From NCBI RefSeq assembly GCF_001405015.1, contig NZ_CYZX01000009.1, positions 1 through 64,000 on the forward strand: a DNA stretch of 64,000 nucleotides. Direction: 5' to 3'. Below the pieces are notes generated by a model. That model had not been told where the DNA came from, made no database searches, and was given only the letters and a program-made list of their open reading frames with translations. The position numbers and the translations under genes were made by a program. The DNA is from Clostridium disporicum. GTDB taxonomy: Bacteria > Bacillota > Clostridia > Clostridiales > Clostridiaceae. This document shows, piece by piece, positions 16,222-25,084 of the stretch. Within the stretch, counting starts at the first letter, position 1, and each line of letters starts with the position of its first letter.

Positions 16222-17310
16222 TGCTTCTTTAAAGCAGAATCTTTGCCATGGTTTAATGTAATCTAAGATAAATACTTCTTCATCTCTTATATGTCCAACT
16301 ACATTAGTCTTACCGCTGTTAACCATATCTCTTAAAGCTATTTGAAGCTCTCCTGCATAATGGCCATATTCACTACTTTCTATTATTACATCTCCTCTTC
16401 TTATTATCTCTGGAGCATTAAATAATGCAAAATAGTGTCCTTTATACTTAACACGACTTTGTGTTGATCTTAAGAAATTATCAGAGTAATCTCCTCTATG
16501 GAAGTGCATTTCTTCAAAAAGTATTTTTCTTTCTATTTCTGGTGTATTTTCATTTAATACAATATCAAATGTAACCATATCTTTTCTCATTGATCCTATA
16601 GCTTCTAATTCTTCATCTGTAGGATAACAATTTGAAATTATAATATCATTTATGTTATCTAAAGCAATTAAATGCTTAGCTTGAACATCAACTGGTAGGT
16701 TACGATGCATTTCTAAAGTTGGTAGTCCATCAGTTACTGGCCATGGACCAAATGTATTTTCATTTTGGCTTGTTATAAACGCAGCTGTTTTTAATCCAAG
16801 TTTATTGAACTTTTCTGTACATCTCATAAAGTGGTCAAAATTTAGTCCACTATAGTTATGAGGATAGAAGTTATGACAAGCTATTAATTTTTCTTTATTT
16901 GGCATATAATCCATTATTGTATCAATATAGTGAGTATAGTTACTCATATTTATTTCTATCTTTAAACCTTCTGGGTTAAATGTCATAGATGCTTCTTGGA
17001 ATCCACCAAAACCTTCATCTAATCTTACTCCATCTGCTCCTATTTCTTTAAAGAAACTTAGGTTATCATAGCTGATTCCTAGCTTATCAAATACAGCTGG
17101 ACTTACATCAACTATTATTTCAAAACCTTTACTTTTAGCATATTCATTTGTCTTTTTGAACTTTTTAACTATTTCTTCTCTGCTTTCATCTACAGATAGA
17201 AGACAAGAAAATATTCTAGAAAAACCATTTTCAGCAGCTTTATCTATATATCTTAAAATTTCCTCTTCTGTTGATTTTTCTTGATAAATAGAAATTCCTA
17301 ATTTCCCCAT
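16216..17310 (-). CDS. mupG: MupG-family 6-phospho-N-acetylmuramidase (DUF871)
   Basis: This is a 364-residue TIM-barrel protein beginning MGKLGISIYQEKS. Typical DUF871/MupG features include DGVRLDEGFGG, CHNFYPHNYSGL and the C-terminal GHIRDEEVFILDYIKPW. MupG cleaves the glycosidic bond of MurNAc-6-phosphate-GlcNAc after uptake in peptidoglycan recycling. The murQ, PTS and murR genes upstream support this role. I chose the ATG at 17310 because GGGAGAT precedes it. The in-frame ATG at 17325 would contain that site. Confidence 0.85.
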   Translation of the reverse strand: MGKLGISIYQEKSTEEEILRYIDKAAENGFSRIFSCLLSVDESREEIVKKFKKTNEYAKSKGFEIIVDVSPAVFDKLGISYDNLSFFKEIGADGVRLDEGFGGFQEASMTFNPEGLKIEINMSNYTHYIDTIMDYMPNKEKLIACHNFYPHNYSGLNFDHFMRCTEKFNKLGLKTAAFITSQNENTFGPWPVTDGLPTLEMHRNLPVDVQAKHLIALDNINDIIISNCYPTDEELEAIGSMRKDMVTFDIVLNENTPEIERKILFEEMHFHRGDYSDNFLRSTQSRVKYKGHYFALFNAPEIIRRGDVIIESSEYGHYAGELQIALRDMVNSGKTNVVGHIRDEEVFILDYIKPWQRFCFKEAK

Positions 17311-17573
17311 AATCACATCTCCCAAATTAATCTTCTTATATTTATGATTTCCAATTTAAATAAATTTATTTTATTATTTTTATAACATATATACATTGTA
17401 TTATACATGTATATACAACTTAATTTCAATATAATATTTTTGTAAAATATTTTTTATTATTGTGCGCTAATTCATTTATTTATTCTTATTCTTTAAATCA
17501 ACTATATTCCTCATTTAACATTTTATAAAGTTATTAATATATTTATAAAAATATAATTTCCCCTCGTAAAGAA

Positions 17574-17642
17574 TAAAAAATACTCATAGTAATTAATATC
17601 TACTTTCAAATTAGATATATATTTACTATAAGTATATTTTTT
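17574..17642 (-). terminator. Terminator downstream of murQ
   Basis: An imperfect stem AATACTTATAGTAA.../...TTACTATGAGTATT lies in the 393-bp gap between murQ and mupG and ends in a T run on the minus strand. The rest of the gap is plain AT-rich DNA that may hold a mupG promoter. No gene was seen. Confidence 0.65.
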
Positions 17643-17703
17643 AATAAAATAACATTTAATTATTCTAGTTATATATTTTAATAACTAAACCTTCTCTATC
17701 AGA

Positions 17704-18609
17704 TTATTTAATACTCTCTAATGCTTTTCTAATATTGTTATCATTCTTATTTAATACATTTATGCTTTCTTCCTTATCTAGTTTTGATAATATCATAAAG
17801 ATAGAAAGACGTACATCATTTCCTGATAATCTCATGTATTCTTCTGCTACTTCTCTTGTAACATCTGTACATTTCATTATTATTCCTTTAGCTCTTTCTA
17901 CAAGCTTTTCATTCGTTGGTCTAACATCTATCATAAGATTTCCATAAACCTTACCAAGCTTAATCATAACCCCTGAAGAAATCATATTAAGTATCATCTT
18001 TTGAGCTGTTCCTGATTTCATTCTAGTTGATCCTGTTACTACTTCAGCTCCTACTACAGCTTCTATTGGGAATTCTGCTACTTTTGAAACTTCTGAATCG
18101 TGCACACAAGAAATTGACCCTGTACCTGCCCCTATTTCTTTTGCATATTCAAGTCCACCAATAACATAAGGTGTTCTTCCTGATGCTGCTAATCCTATAA
18201 CCATATCTTTTTCAGTTAAGTTTATTGCTTTTAAATCTTCGACAGCTAATTCCTTAGAATCTTCAGCTCCTTCTTTAGCTTTAAACATGGCATCTCTTCC
18301 ACCAGCCATTATACCTTGAACTAATTCAAATTCTACTCCGTAAGTTGGAGGACACTCAGATGCATCTAAAACGCCTAATCTTCCTGAAGTTCCAGCTCCA
18401 ATATATATAAGTCTTCCACCTGACTTTATTCTTTTATAAGTTTCATCAACTGCATTTGCTATATTAGGTAAAACTTTTTCTACAGCTAAAGCAACCTTTT
18501 TATCTTCATTGTTAATTGCAGTAACCATATCTAAAGTTGATAAATTATCTATATTTTTAGTATTTTCATTTACTTGCTCTGTATCTAATCTTTGTAAATT
18601 GATTTCCAT
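17704..18609 (-). CDS. murQ: N-acetylmuramic acid 6-phosphate etherase
   Basis: This 301-residue SIS-fold enzyme removes the lactyl ether from MurNAc-6-phosphate, giving GlcNAc-6-phosphate and D-lactate. The signature GAGTSGRLGVLDASECPPT and the VTGSTRMKSGTAQKMILNM segment are diagnostic. The C-terminal helical domain is complete. The start at 18609 follows GGAGGT. An in-frame ATG at 18651 adds 14 unlikely residues. It lies between the PTS gene and mupG on the same strand, but strong hairpins separate the three genes, so individual promoters or partial read-through are likely. Confidence 0.95.
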   Translation of the reverse strand: MEINLQRLDTEQVNENTKNIDNLSTLDMVTAINNEDKKVALAVEKVLPNIANAVDETYKRIKSGGRLIYIGAGTSGRLGVLDASECPPTYGVEFELVQGIMAGGRDAMFKAKEGAEDSKELAVEDLKAINLTEKDMVIGLAASGRTPYVIGGLEYAKEIGAGTGSISCVHDSEVSKVAEFPIEAVVGAEVVTGSTRMKSGTAQKMILNMISSGVMIKLGKVYGNLMIDVRPTNEKLVERAKGIIMKCTDVTREVAEEYMRLSGNDVRLSIFMILSKLDKEESINVLNKNDNNIRKALESIK

Positions 18610-18732
18610 GATGTACCTCCATGTATTCTTTATAAATTTATAATATAACATTTTAAATATTATTTCAATATTTTATTTATTTTTAGGAAATTAAATTTCT
18701 TAATTTCATCTTATCCTTTTTATAATTTTAAG

Positions 18733-18773
18733 AAAAAAGTCCAAAGATTATATATAATCTTTGGTACTTTATC
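18733..18773 (-). terminator. Terminator downstream of the murP-like PTS gene
   Basis: The stem CCAAAGATTATA/TATAATCTTTGG is followed by a T run on the minus strand, between the PTS gene and murQ. Confidence 0.85.
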
Positions 18774-18814
18774 TATTTATATTTTGTTTTTTACAAATAT
18801 AATTCAAATATTAA

Positions 18815-20239
18815 TTAAACATTTTTAACATCATTTTCTTTTATAAAGATTTGAGTTAATATAAATCCACCTACATAAGCTATTAATAATCCTATGAAGA
18901 AATTAAGCATAGAATCTGGTTGCATTAGTGGAATAGCTACTATTCCAGATGGTCCCCATGCATTTGCCATTACATGCATAAACATGGCATATGCACCACC
19001 AAAACCTGCTCCTAAGCCTGCAGTTATAAATGGTTTTCCTAATGGTAAAGTAACTCCATATATTAATGGTTCACCTATTCCTAATATACCTGCTGGTAAT
19101 GCACCTGTAATAACTTGAGTTAAGCTTTGATTTTTAACTTTCTTAGCTTTTATATATATAGCAATTGCTGCACCAACTTGTCCAGCTCCTGCCATAGCTA
19201 AAACTGGGAATAATGAAACTCCACCTAAAGCTTCTAATTGTAATGCATATATTGGAATTAATCCGTGATGTAATCCTAATAATACCATTGGTAAGAATAA
19301 TGCTGCTAAAACATATCCTGAGATTACACTAACTATTGGATTAGTTGAGTTTATTAATAATCCTAAACCTGCAACTAACCAATCTGATACAAACCCTGAT
19401 AATGGCATGATTATCATGACAAATATTACAGTTGAAATTATTAACGTTAACATTGGTGTTAATATTATATCTAATACATCTGGTACTATCTTTCTTATTT
19501 TCTTTTCAATAATAGATAATATAAATACTCCGATAATTACCCCGATAACTCCACCCTTACCTGTAGTTAATATAGATTTAAGGGCTACTTCTTCATTATA
19601 TAAACCAAATATTCTAGAAATATCATTTATACCTGTCATTAATGACATAGCACCAAGCATTCCCCCGAAAGCTGGTGTTGCCCCAAACTTCTTAGCTGCA
19701 TTAATACCAGTGAAAATTGCAAAATAACTTAAGAATCCTCCACCCATTAATGAAAGGAATGATCTTATTGTATTCCATACGTTACTATCTACAGCTAAAC
19801 TTCCAGTGCTTTGTAAGTTTGTAATTAATCCAGAGAATCCATTAAATATACCAGCTGCTATAATTGCAGGTATTAATGGAACAAAAATTTCACCTATAGT
19901 CTTTAAAGCCTTTTTAAGTGCATTTTGCTTTTGTCCTGACTTTATCTTTTCTTTATTAGCTTCCCATTCTCCAACATTTTGAGTAATTTCTTTTACCCCT
20001 AAATCTTCTTTCATTATTGTACATAATTTAGCTGATTTACCAGGTCCAACAACAACTTGTACACCATCGCCTTCAACTACACCAAGTACACCTTCTAGTT
20101 TTTTAAGTTCGTTGATATTAACTTTTTCCATACTCTTAATATCTAATCTTAATCTTGTCATACAATTTTCAACGCTTAGTATATTTTCCTTACCACCAAG
20201 CTTTTCAATAATTTTTACAACTAATTCTTTATTTGTCAC
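18815..20239 (-). CDS. murP: PTS transporter EIIBC, MurNAc/glucose family (MurP-like)
   Basis: From the GTG start the protein has 474 residues. The EIIB domain (about 1-80) has the phosphorylated cysteine in ENCMTRLRLD (Cys26). The EIIC membrane domain follows, with the substrate-site sequence LGIGEPLIYGVTLPLG. The family imports and phosphorylates sugars; linkage to murQ, murR and mupG points to N-acetylmuramic acid or a MurNAc disaccharide. It has no EIIA domain, so EIIA must come from elsewhere. GTG at 20239 lies eight bases after AGGAGG, while TTG at 20245 is too close to it. Confidence 0.85.
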   Translation of the reverse strand: MTNKELVVKIIEKLGGKENILSVENCMTRLRLDIKSMEKVNINELKKLEGVLGVVEGDGVQVVVGPGKSAKLCTIMKEDLGVKEITQNVGEWEANKEKIKSGQKQNALKKALKTIGEIFVPLIPAIIAAGIFNGFSGLITNLQSTGSLAVDSNVWNTIRSFLSLMGGGFLSYFAIFTGINAAKKFGATPAFGGMLGAMSLMTGINDISRIFGLYNEEVALKSILTTGKGGVIGVIIGVFILSIIEKKIRKIVPDVLDIILTPMLTLIISTVIFVMIIMPLSGFVSDWLVAGLGLLINSTNPIVSVISGYVLAALFLPMVLLGLHHGLIPIYALQLEALGGVSLFPVLAMAGAGQVGAAIAIYIKAKKVKNQSLTQVITGALPAGILGIGEPLIYGVTLPLGKPFITAGLGAGFGGAYAMFMHVMANAWGPSGIVAIPLMQPDSMLNFFIGLLIAYVGGFILTQIFIKENDVKNV

Positions 20240-20268
20240 GCTCAATACCTCCTATAATTTATATATGT

Positions 20269-20297
20269 ATTGTAACATTGTTTCATTTTCTTGTAAA
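20269..20297 (-). promoter_or_regulatory. murP promoter with internal palindrome (possible MurR operator)
   Basis: TTTACA (20292-20297) and TACAAT (20269-20274) on the minus strand are 17 bases apart. Between and over the -10 lies the partly palindromic TGAAACAATGTTACA, which could be a MurR or CcpA-type site. Confidence 0.45.
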
Positions 20298-20370
20298 CAT
20301 TTTCTGTAATTTTCTTTTATTTTTTTTCATTCTTTTTTAATTTTTATTTTTATTTTACCTAAATTATAGA

Positions 20371-20410
20371 AAAAAAGTAGATAGACCAAAAATAGTCTAT
20401 CTACTTTTTA
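20371..20410 (-). terminator. murR terminator
   Basis: The perfect stem GTAGATAGAC/GTCTATCTAC is flanked by A and T runs, directly after the regulator gene. Confidence 0.88.
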
Positions 20411-20415
20411 AGCTG

Positions 20416-21252
20416 CTATTTAATTCTATTAATTATATCTCTTGTTTTCTTTATATCTCTCTTAGTTCTTTCAAAATCATTTTTAGCTACTCCAAGATAT
20501 AATATATCAACTATAGTTAATGCATCAATTCTAGAAGTTATAGCTCCAACTCTTAAATCTTTCTCATCATTTGGCAAATATACACTATAATCAGCTATCT
20601 TTGATAATGAATTTTTATTATATCTTGTAATAGCTATAGTTTTTGCTCCATTTTCTTTTGCTATCTTTAATGGAGTATTTACCTCTTTGGTTTCACCACT
20701 ATAGCTTATTCCTATGGCAACATCCTCATTAGTAATATGAACAGATGATGATATTTGAGTATGAGGATCCATTTGGTATAATGAGTTCTTATTTATTCTA
20801 AGTAACTTTTGTTGCAAGTCCATTGCAACTATTCCCGAAGCGCCTATTCCAAATAAATATATTCTTTTTGCATTAACCATTGCTTCTACTATATTATTAA
20901 TAGTATCAACATTTAAAAGCCCTATAGTTTCATCTATACTAGATGTATTAGATACCTTAACTTTTCTTATTATGTCATTAATTGAATCATCTTCACTTAT
21001 TATAACACTAGTATCATTTTCTCTTTCATCTCTATCTTTAGCTAAATCAACCTTTAATGCAGTAAAACCCTTATATCCTAAAGTTTTCGAAAATCTTACC
21101 ACTGCTGCTGGTGATATATCCGCCTTGTCTGATAGTTCTTGTGCAGATAAGTTCACAACCTCTTCCTTATTTTTAAGAATATAATTAGCTAACTTTTTTT
21201 CAGTATTAGTAAAGCTATTAAATCCCTCTTTTATCTTAAATATACAGCTCAT
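20416..21252 (-). CDS. murR: RpiR/MurR-family transcriptional regulator
   Basis: This 278-residue protein has an N-terminal HTH_6 domain (helix-turn-helix about 37-60, SAQELSDKADISPAAVVRFSKTLGY) and a C-terminal SIS domain with LFGIGASG and GISYSGETKEV. SIS domains in this family sense phosphosugars, here probably MurNAc-6-phosphate. Linkage to murP, murQ and mupG supports the MurR name. AAAGGTGAG precedes ATG 21252, and the ATG at 21267 would include it. The gene starts 14 bases after the alarmone synthetase stop, so the two are probably co-transcribed. Confidence 0.85.
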   Translation of the reverse strand: MSCIFKIKEGFNSFTNTEKKLANYILKNKEEVVNLSAQELSDKADISPAAVVRFSKTLGYKGFTALKVDLAKDRDERENDTSVIISEDDSINDIIRKVKVSNTSSIDETIGLLNVDTINNIVEAMVNAKRIYLFGIGASGIVAMDLQQKLLRINKNSLYQMDPHTQISSSVHITNEDVAIGISYSGETKEVNTPLKIAKENGAKTIAITRYNKNSLSKIADYSVYLPNDEKDLRVGAITSRIDALTIVDILYLGVAKNDFERTKRDIKKTRDIINRIK

Positions 21253-21266
21253 AATCTCACCTTTCA

Positions 21267-22061
21267 TTAGTTGTCTTTATACTTTTCAATATCCTTCTTT
21301 ATCATTGCTAAAAGATTTGAGAGTTCATAAACTTCTCCCTCTTCAATAAGTCTATTTAAAGCTACCTGATATCTACTTGCTTCAGCTACTTTCCCAGATG
21401 ACATTAAAATTAAAATATTATTCATAATGTTAGAAATAATATCTGATTTAACCTCAAATAACTTTTGAGCATCTTTTATTTCATCTTTTATTTCCAGCAT
21501 CTGTTCATCAAGGTCAAAAGCTGCATCTGCTGCTCTTTTTAATTTTACCTTAATCTCATCTGGAATGTGTTGTTTATATTTATAATTTAGAGAATGTTCA
21601 GTCGTAGCCCAAAAGTTCATAGCTAAAGTTCTTATCTGAAATTCAGCTAATATTTCTTTAGGTCCATCAGCCATATTAACTAAATACTTTATTATTACAT
21701 GATAACTTCTATATCCACTTGCTTTTACATTTCTTACATAATCTTTTTCATAAAGTATTTGCATATCTTTTCTAGCTCTTAAAAGCTCTACAACCTTATC
21801 AATATCATCAACAAACTGGCACATTATTCTTATTCCAGCTATATCTTCCATCTCTTGAGCAACTCTATCTAAAGGTATTCCAAACTTATTAGCTTTTTCT
21901 AATAAACTAGATACTTCTTTTACTCTTCCTGTAACAAATTCAATAGGTGAATATTCATTTCTTTTTCTATATTCTTTTCTTAAACTTTTTAACTTTACTT
22001 TTAACTCTTCAACTGCCTGCTCATAAGGCAATAAAAAAGTTTTCCAACTTTGTATAGCCAT
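21267..22061 (-). CDS. relQ: Small alarmone synthetase (RelQ/YjbM-type GTP pyrophosphokinase)
   Basis: This 264-residue protein has only a RelA/SpoT synthetase domain: D73-IAGIR78-I, the GYRS motif (116-119), E140-FQIRT and the WATTEH helix. It lacks the HD hydrolase, TGS and ACT domains of long Rel enzymes. It should make (p)ppGpp from ATP and GDP/GTP. C-terminal helices probably mediate oligomerisation, as in RelQ. GGGTGG (about 22068-22073) precedes the chosen ATG, and the in-frame start at 22088 has no site. It is immediately upstream of murR. Confidence 0.9.
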   Translation of the reverse strand: MAIQSWKTFLLPYEQAVEELKVKLKSLRKEYRKRNEYSPIEFVTGRVKEVSSLLEKANKFGIPLDRVAQEMEDIAGIRIMCQFVDDIDKVVELLRARKDMQILYEKDYVRNVKASGYRSYHVIIKYLVNMADGPKEILAEFQIRTLAMNFWATTEHSLNYKYKQHIPDEIKVKLKRAADAAFDLDEQMLEIKDEIKDAQKLFEVKSDIISNIMNNILILMSSGKVAEASRYQVALNRLIEEGEVYELSNLLAMIKKDIEKYKDN

Positions 22062-22160
22062 TCGTAAACCACCCTTAATTTTACTCACTGTTCCATTATA
22101 CCAAAATAATATGTTTATGTAATTATACTATCTTTTGTTACACATTCATAAAAATTTATT

Positions 22161-22847
22161 TTAAAGCAATCTTACTGGATCGAAATTTATAAAATCACAA
22201 GACGTATTCACATATTCTACTCCATCTACTGTATCATTTTTAATTTTTAAATTTGCTGGCCCATGAAGGTGTCCATATATAACCTTCTCCACTCCATACT
22301 CTTTAAAAACTTTAGTAAATTCTGTTTCATCATAATTTTCGTTTGTTGGTGGATAATGAACCATAACTATAAACTTAGAATATCCAGCATTCTTTGCCAT
22401 ATCTAATGATAATCTTAATCTTATAAGTTCTCTATCATATATTTTCCTATCATGCTGAGTAAATTTATCACTATCTGGCGAAGTCCATCCTCTAGTTCCA
22501 CATACTGCATAATCCTCATAAGTATAAAAGTTATTTTGTATAAACTTAGTATTTTCGTACATCTTATTTAGTTTACTAATACTTTGCCACCAATAATCAT
22601 GATTCCCTTTGGAAATAATCTTCTTTCCTGGTAAACTATCTATCCAATCTAAATCATACTTACTATCTTCAGCTCTCATCGACCAAGAAATATCTCCTGC
22701 TATAAGAACAGTATCTTCTTCGTTAATTTTACTTTCCCAATTCTTCTTTATCTTTTCATCATGATTTAACCATCTTTCACCAAAGATGTCCATAGGCTTA
22801 TCAACATTAAAAGCCAAATGCAAATCTGATATCGCATATAAAGCCAT
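22161..22847 (-). CDS. Calcineurin-like metallophosphoesterase
   Basis: This 228-residue protein has the full metal-binding set: D8-x-H10, GD52, GNH83D, a later VHYPP histidine and the C-terminal GHLHG. The tryptophan-rich GNHDYWWQS stretch is typical of a Firmicute family of uncharacterised phosphohydrolases. No signal peptide is present, so it acts in the cytoplasm. Possible substrates are phosphodiesters or nucleotides. It is followed by the alarmone synthetase 99 bp downstream with no clear terminator between. The sequence shows no functional link. Confidence 0.85.
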   Translation of the reverse strand: MALYAISDLHLAFNVDKPMDIFGERWLNHDEKIKKNWESKINEEDTVLIAGDISWSMRAEDSKYDLDWIDSLPGKKIISKGNHDYWWQSISKLNKMYENTKFIQNNFYTYEDYAVCGTRGWTSPDSDKFTQHDRKIYDRELIRLRLSLDMAKNAGYSKFIVMVHYPPTNENYDETEFTKVFKEYGVEKVIYGHLHGPANLKIKNDTVDGVEYVNTSCDFINFDPVRLL

Positions 22848-23055
22848 TAAATTTTCTCCTTTAATAAAATCTTTCTTTCATAATTTATATTATATTCTAA
22901 TTACTTTGTCTGTAAAATTTTTATACTACATTTATAATTATTAACTAACATCAAATAATTAATAGATAATAATTAATAATTATTTTAGAAATTTCTACTC
23001 AATTTATAAAATATATTTAAAAAATACTTAATGATATTATCTTTAATTATTAATT

Positions 23056-23089
23056 TAAAAGAGTTGCCAAACTAGCAACTCTTTTTACA
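23056..23089 (-). terminator. tyrS terminator
   Basis: The perfect stem AAAGAGTTGC/GCAACTCTTT is followed by T-rich sequence on the minus strand, directly downstream of tyrS. The rest of the gap 22848-23055 is AT-rich with no gene. Confidence 0.88.
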
Positions 23090-23095
23090 GCATTA

Positions 23096-24316
23096 TTATT
23101 CTACTACTATTTTATTGTAGTTTTTCTTTCCTCTTTTAATTAAAGCTTCACCATCTTTTAAGTCAGCTTCTGTTAACACTGTTGCAATATCAGTAACCTT
23201 TTCTCCATTTAAAGATAATCCACCTTGTTGAATAAGTCTTCTACCTTCTGCTTTAGATGGTACTATCTTAGTTTGAGCCATTATATCTAATATTGAAGTT
23301 CCTAGAAGTTCTTTTGATATTGTAACTGTTGGAACGTTACTCATATCAGCTCCACCTGCAAATAATGCTCTTGCTGCAGCTTGAGCTTTTGTAGCTTCTT
23401 CTTCTCCATGAACAAGCTTAGTAACTTCAAATGCTAATACTTCTTTAGCTTTATTTATTTCTGAACCTTCTAAAGCTCCTAATCTTCTTACTTCATCCAT
23501 TGGTACAAATGTTAATAACGCTAAACATTTTTCAACGTCTGCATCATCAACGTTTCTCCAGTATTGGTAGAAATCAAATGGTGATGTCTTGTTTGGATCT
23601 AACCATAAAGCTCCACCTACTGTTTTACCCATTTTTTGTCCTTGGCTATTAGTTAAAAGAGTACATGTCATAGCCATTGCTTGCTTTTGACTCTTTCTTC
23701 TTATAAGGTCAGCTCCAGCTAACATATTTGACCATTGGTCATCTCCACCAAGTTGCATTTTACATCCATACTTTTCACTTAATACGTAGAAGTCATATCC
23801 TTGCATTAACATATAGTTAAATTCTAAGAATGAAAGACCTTTTTCTAATCTTTGCTTAAAGCACTCAGCTGTTAACATTCTATTTACAGAGAAATGCATT
23901 CCAACTTCTCTTAAGAAATCAACATAATTTAAGTTAAGTAACCAATCAGCGTTGTTTACTAATATAGCTTTATCATCAGAGAAGTCTATAAACTTTTCCA
24001 TTTGCTTCTTGATGCATGAAACATTATGAGCTATTTGTTCTTTAGTAAGCATTGATCTCATATCTGTCTTTCCTGATGGATCTCCAACCATAGCTGTTCC
24101 TCCACCGATTAAAGCTATTGGTCTATGTCCAGCTCTTTGCATGTGAGCCATAAACATCATAGCTATGAAGTGACCTACATGTAAACTATCTGCAGTTGGG
24201 TCAAAACCTATATAAAAAGTAACTTTTTCCTTTTCTAATAATTCTCTAGTCTCATCTTCATGAGTAAATTGTTTTATATATCCACGATCTAGTAATTCGT
24301 CTAAAACATTAGCCAT
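23096..24316 (-). CDS. tyrS: Tyrosyl-tRNA synthetase
   Basis: This 406-residue class I synthetase has HVGH at 46-49, the Tyr-binding GYDFYVL region and KMGKT at 228-232 in place of KMSKS, which is common in TyrRS. A C-terminal S4 RNA-binding domain contains SKAEGRRLIQQGG. The length is standard for bacterial TyrRS of this subclass. GAGGT precedes the ATG. The leader is short and shows no T-box, unlike leuS in this window. Confidence 0.97.
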   Translation of the reverse strand: MANVLDELLDRGYIKQFTHEDETRELLEKEKVTFYIGFDPTADSLHVGHFIAMMFMAHMQRAGHRPIALIGGGTAMVGDPSGKTDMRSMLTKEQIAHNVSCIKKQMEKFIDFSDDKAILVNNADWLLNLNYVDFLREVGMHFSVNRMLTAECFKQRLEKGLSFLEFNYMLMQGYDFYVLSEKYGCKMQLGGDDQWSNMLAGADLIRRKSQKQAMAMTCTLLTNSQGQKMGKTVGGALWLDPNKTSPFDFYQYWRNVDDADVEKCLALLTFVPMDEVRRLGALEGSEINKAKEVLAFEVTKLVHGEEEATKAQAAARALFAGGADMSNVPTVTISKELLGTSILDIMAQTKIVPSKAEGRRLIQQGGLSLNGEKVTDIATVLTEADLKDGEALIKRGKKNYNKIVVE

Positions 24317-24348
24317 TACAGTAACCTCCTACGTTTTTCTCTATATAC

Positions 24349-24377
24349 AGTATATCTATAAAAACTTTCTTTATCAA
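24349..24377 (-). promoter_or_regulatory. tyrS promoter
   Basis: TTGATA (24372-24377) and TATACT (24349-24354) on the minus strand are separated by exactly 17 bases, about 33 bases before the start codon. Confidence 0.55.
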
Positions 24378-24483
24378 GAAACTTTTCAAAAAACACCATT
24401 CATCATTACACTACAATTATATAATTTCAAGTTAGCTTCACTCACTATTACATAAGCAATGTATCATTAATATAATCCCTACT

Positions 24484-24517
24484 AAAAGAGGAGTTGCACC
24501 TGCAACTCCTCTTTATT
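24484..24517 (-). terminator. Terminator after the P-loop gene
   Basis: The perfect 14-bp stem AAAGAGGAGTTGCA/TGCAACTCCTCTTT has a two-base loop. It lies between the P-loop gene and tyrS. Confidence 0.85.
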
Positions 24518-24545
24518 TGTATATATCAAGTTAGTTTTTCCGTAT

Positions 24546-24959
24546 TTATGCTACATATTCCTTTATGCAATCTGGTACTTCTTCTGTACTATCTACATTT
24601 ACATTAATATAAACGTTAATTCCAAATTTCTCAGTTATACCTGCAATCTTTTTAAATAACTCAGTAGATTCTTTCATAGTGCATTTAACTATATTTGATA
24701 AGCCATCGATATAGATATTTTCTATATCGTAATTAGATGATATTATTCCACAAAGCATCCCATAAAAACTATCACAATCACAAACTCTAAACTCATTAGT
24801 TTCTACAAATCTTATTCCAGTGTGTAATTGAAACATCGGTCTGCAGTCATCATCGATATAAACTGAATCTCCTTTTGATTCTAAATATTGATTATTAGCT
24901 AATTCTATTAATCTTTTAGTCTTTCCTGAACCTCTTCTTGCACAAAAAACTTGAATCAT
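24546..24959 (-). CDS. Small P-loop ATP-binding protein
   Basis: This 137-residue protein begins MIQVFCARRGSGKT, a Walker A loop at 8-14. A probable Walker B is NIYIDGLS, near the middle. It is short for a helicase or transporter and resembles the P-loop core of ATP/thymidine-kinase-like folds, but I cannot assign a function. The ATG at 24959 is preced by AAGGAG at good spacing, so the longer GTG start at 24968 is unlikely. The gene is monocistronic. Confidence 0.7.
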   Translation of the reverse strand: MIQVFCARRGSGKTKRLIELANNQYLESKGDSVYIDDDCRPMFQLHTGIRFVETNEFRVCDCDSFYGMLCGIISSNYDIENIYIDGLSNIVKCTMKESTELFKKIAGITEKFGINVYINVNVDSTEEVPDCIKEYVA

Positions 24960-25084
24960 TGGAATCACTCCTTCTATTAAATTATTATAGATGTTTATAC
25001 ATCTAATTATTGACCTATTAAAATTTTTTATTACGTTTATTTATTAACTTTTCCTTAACACTATTGTTCGCAAATAATCTTTTA

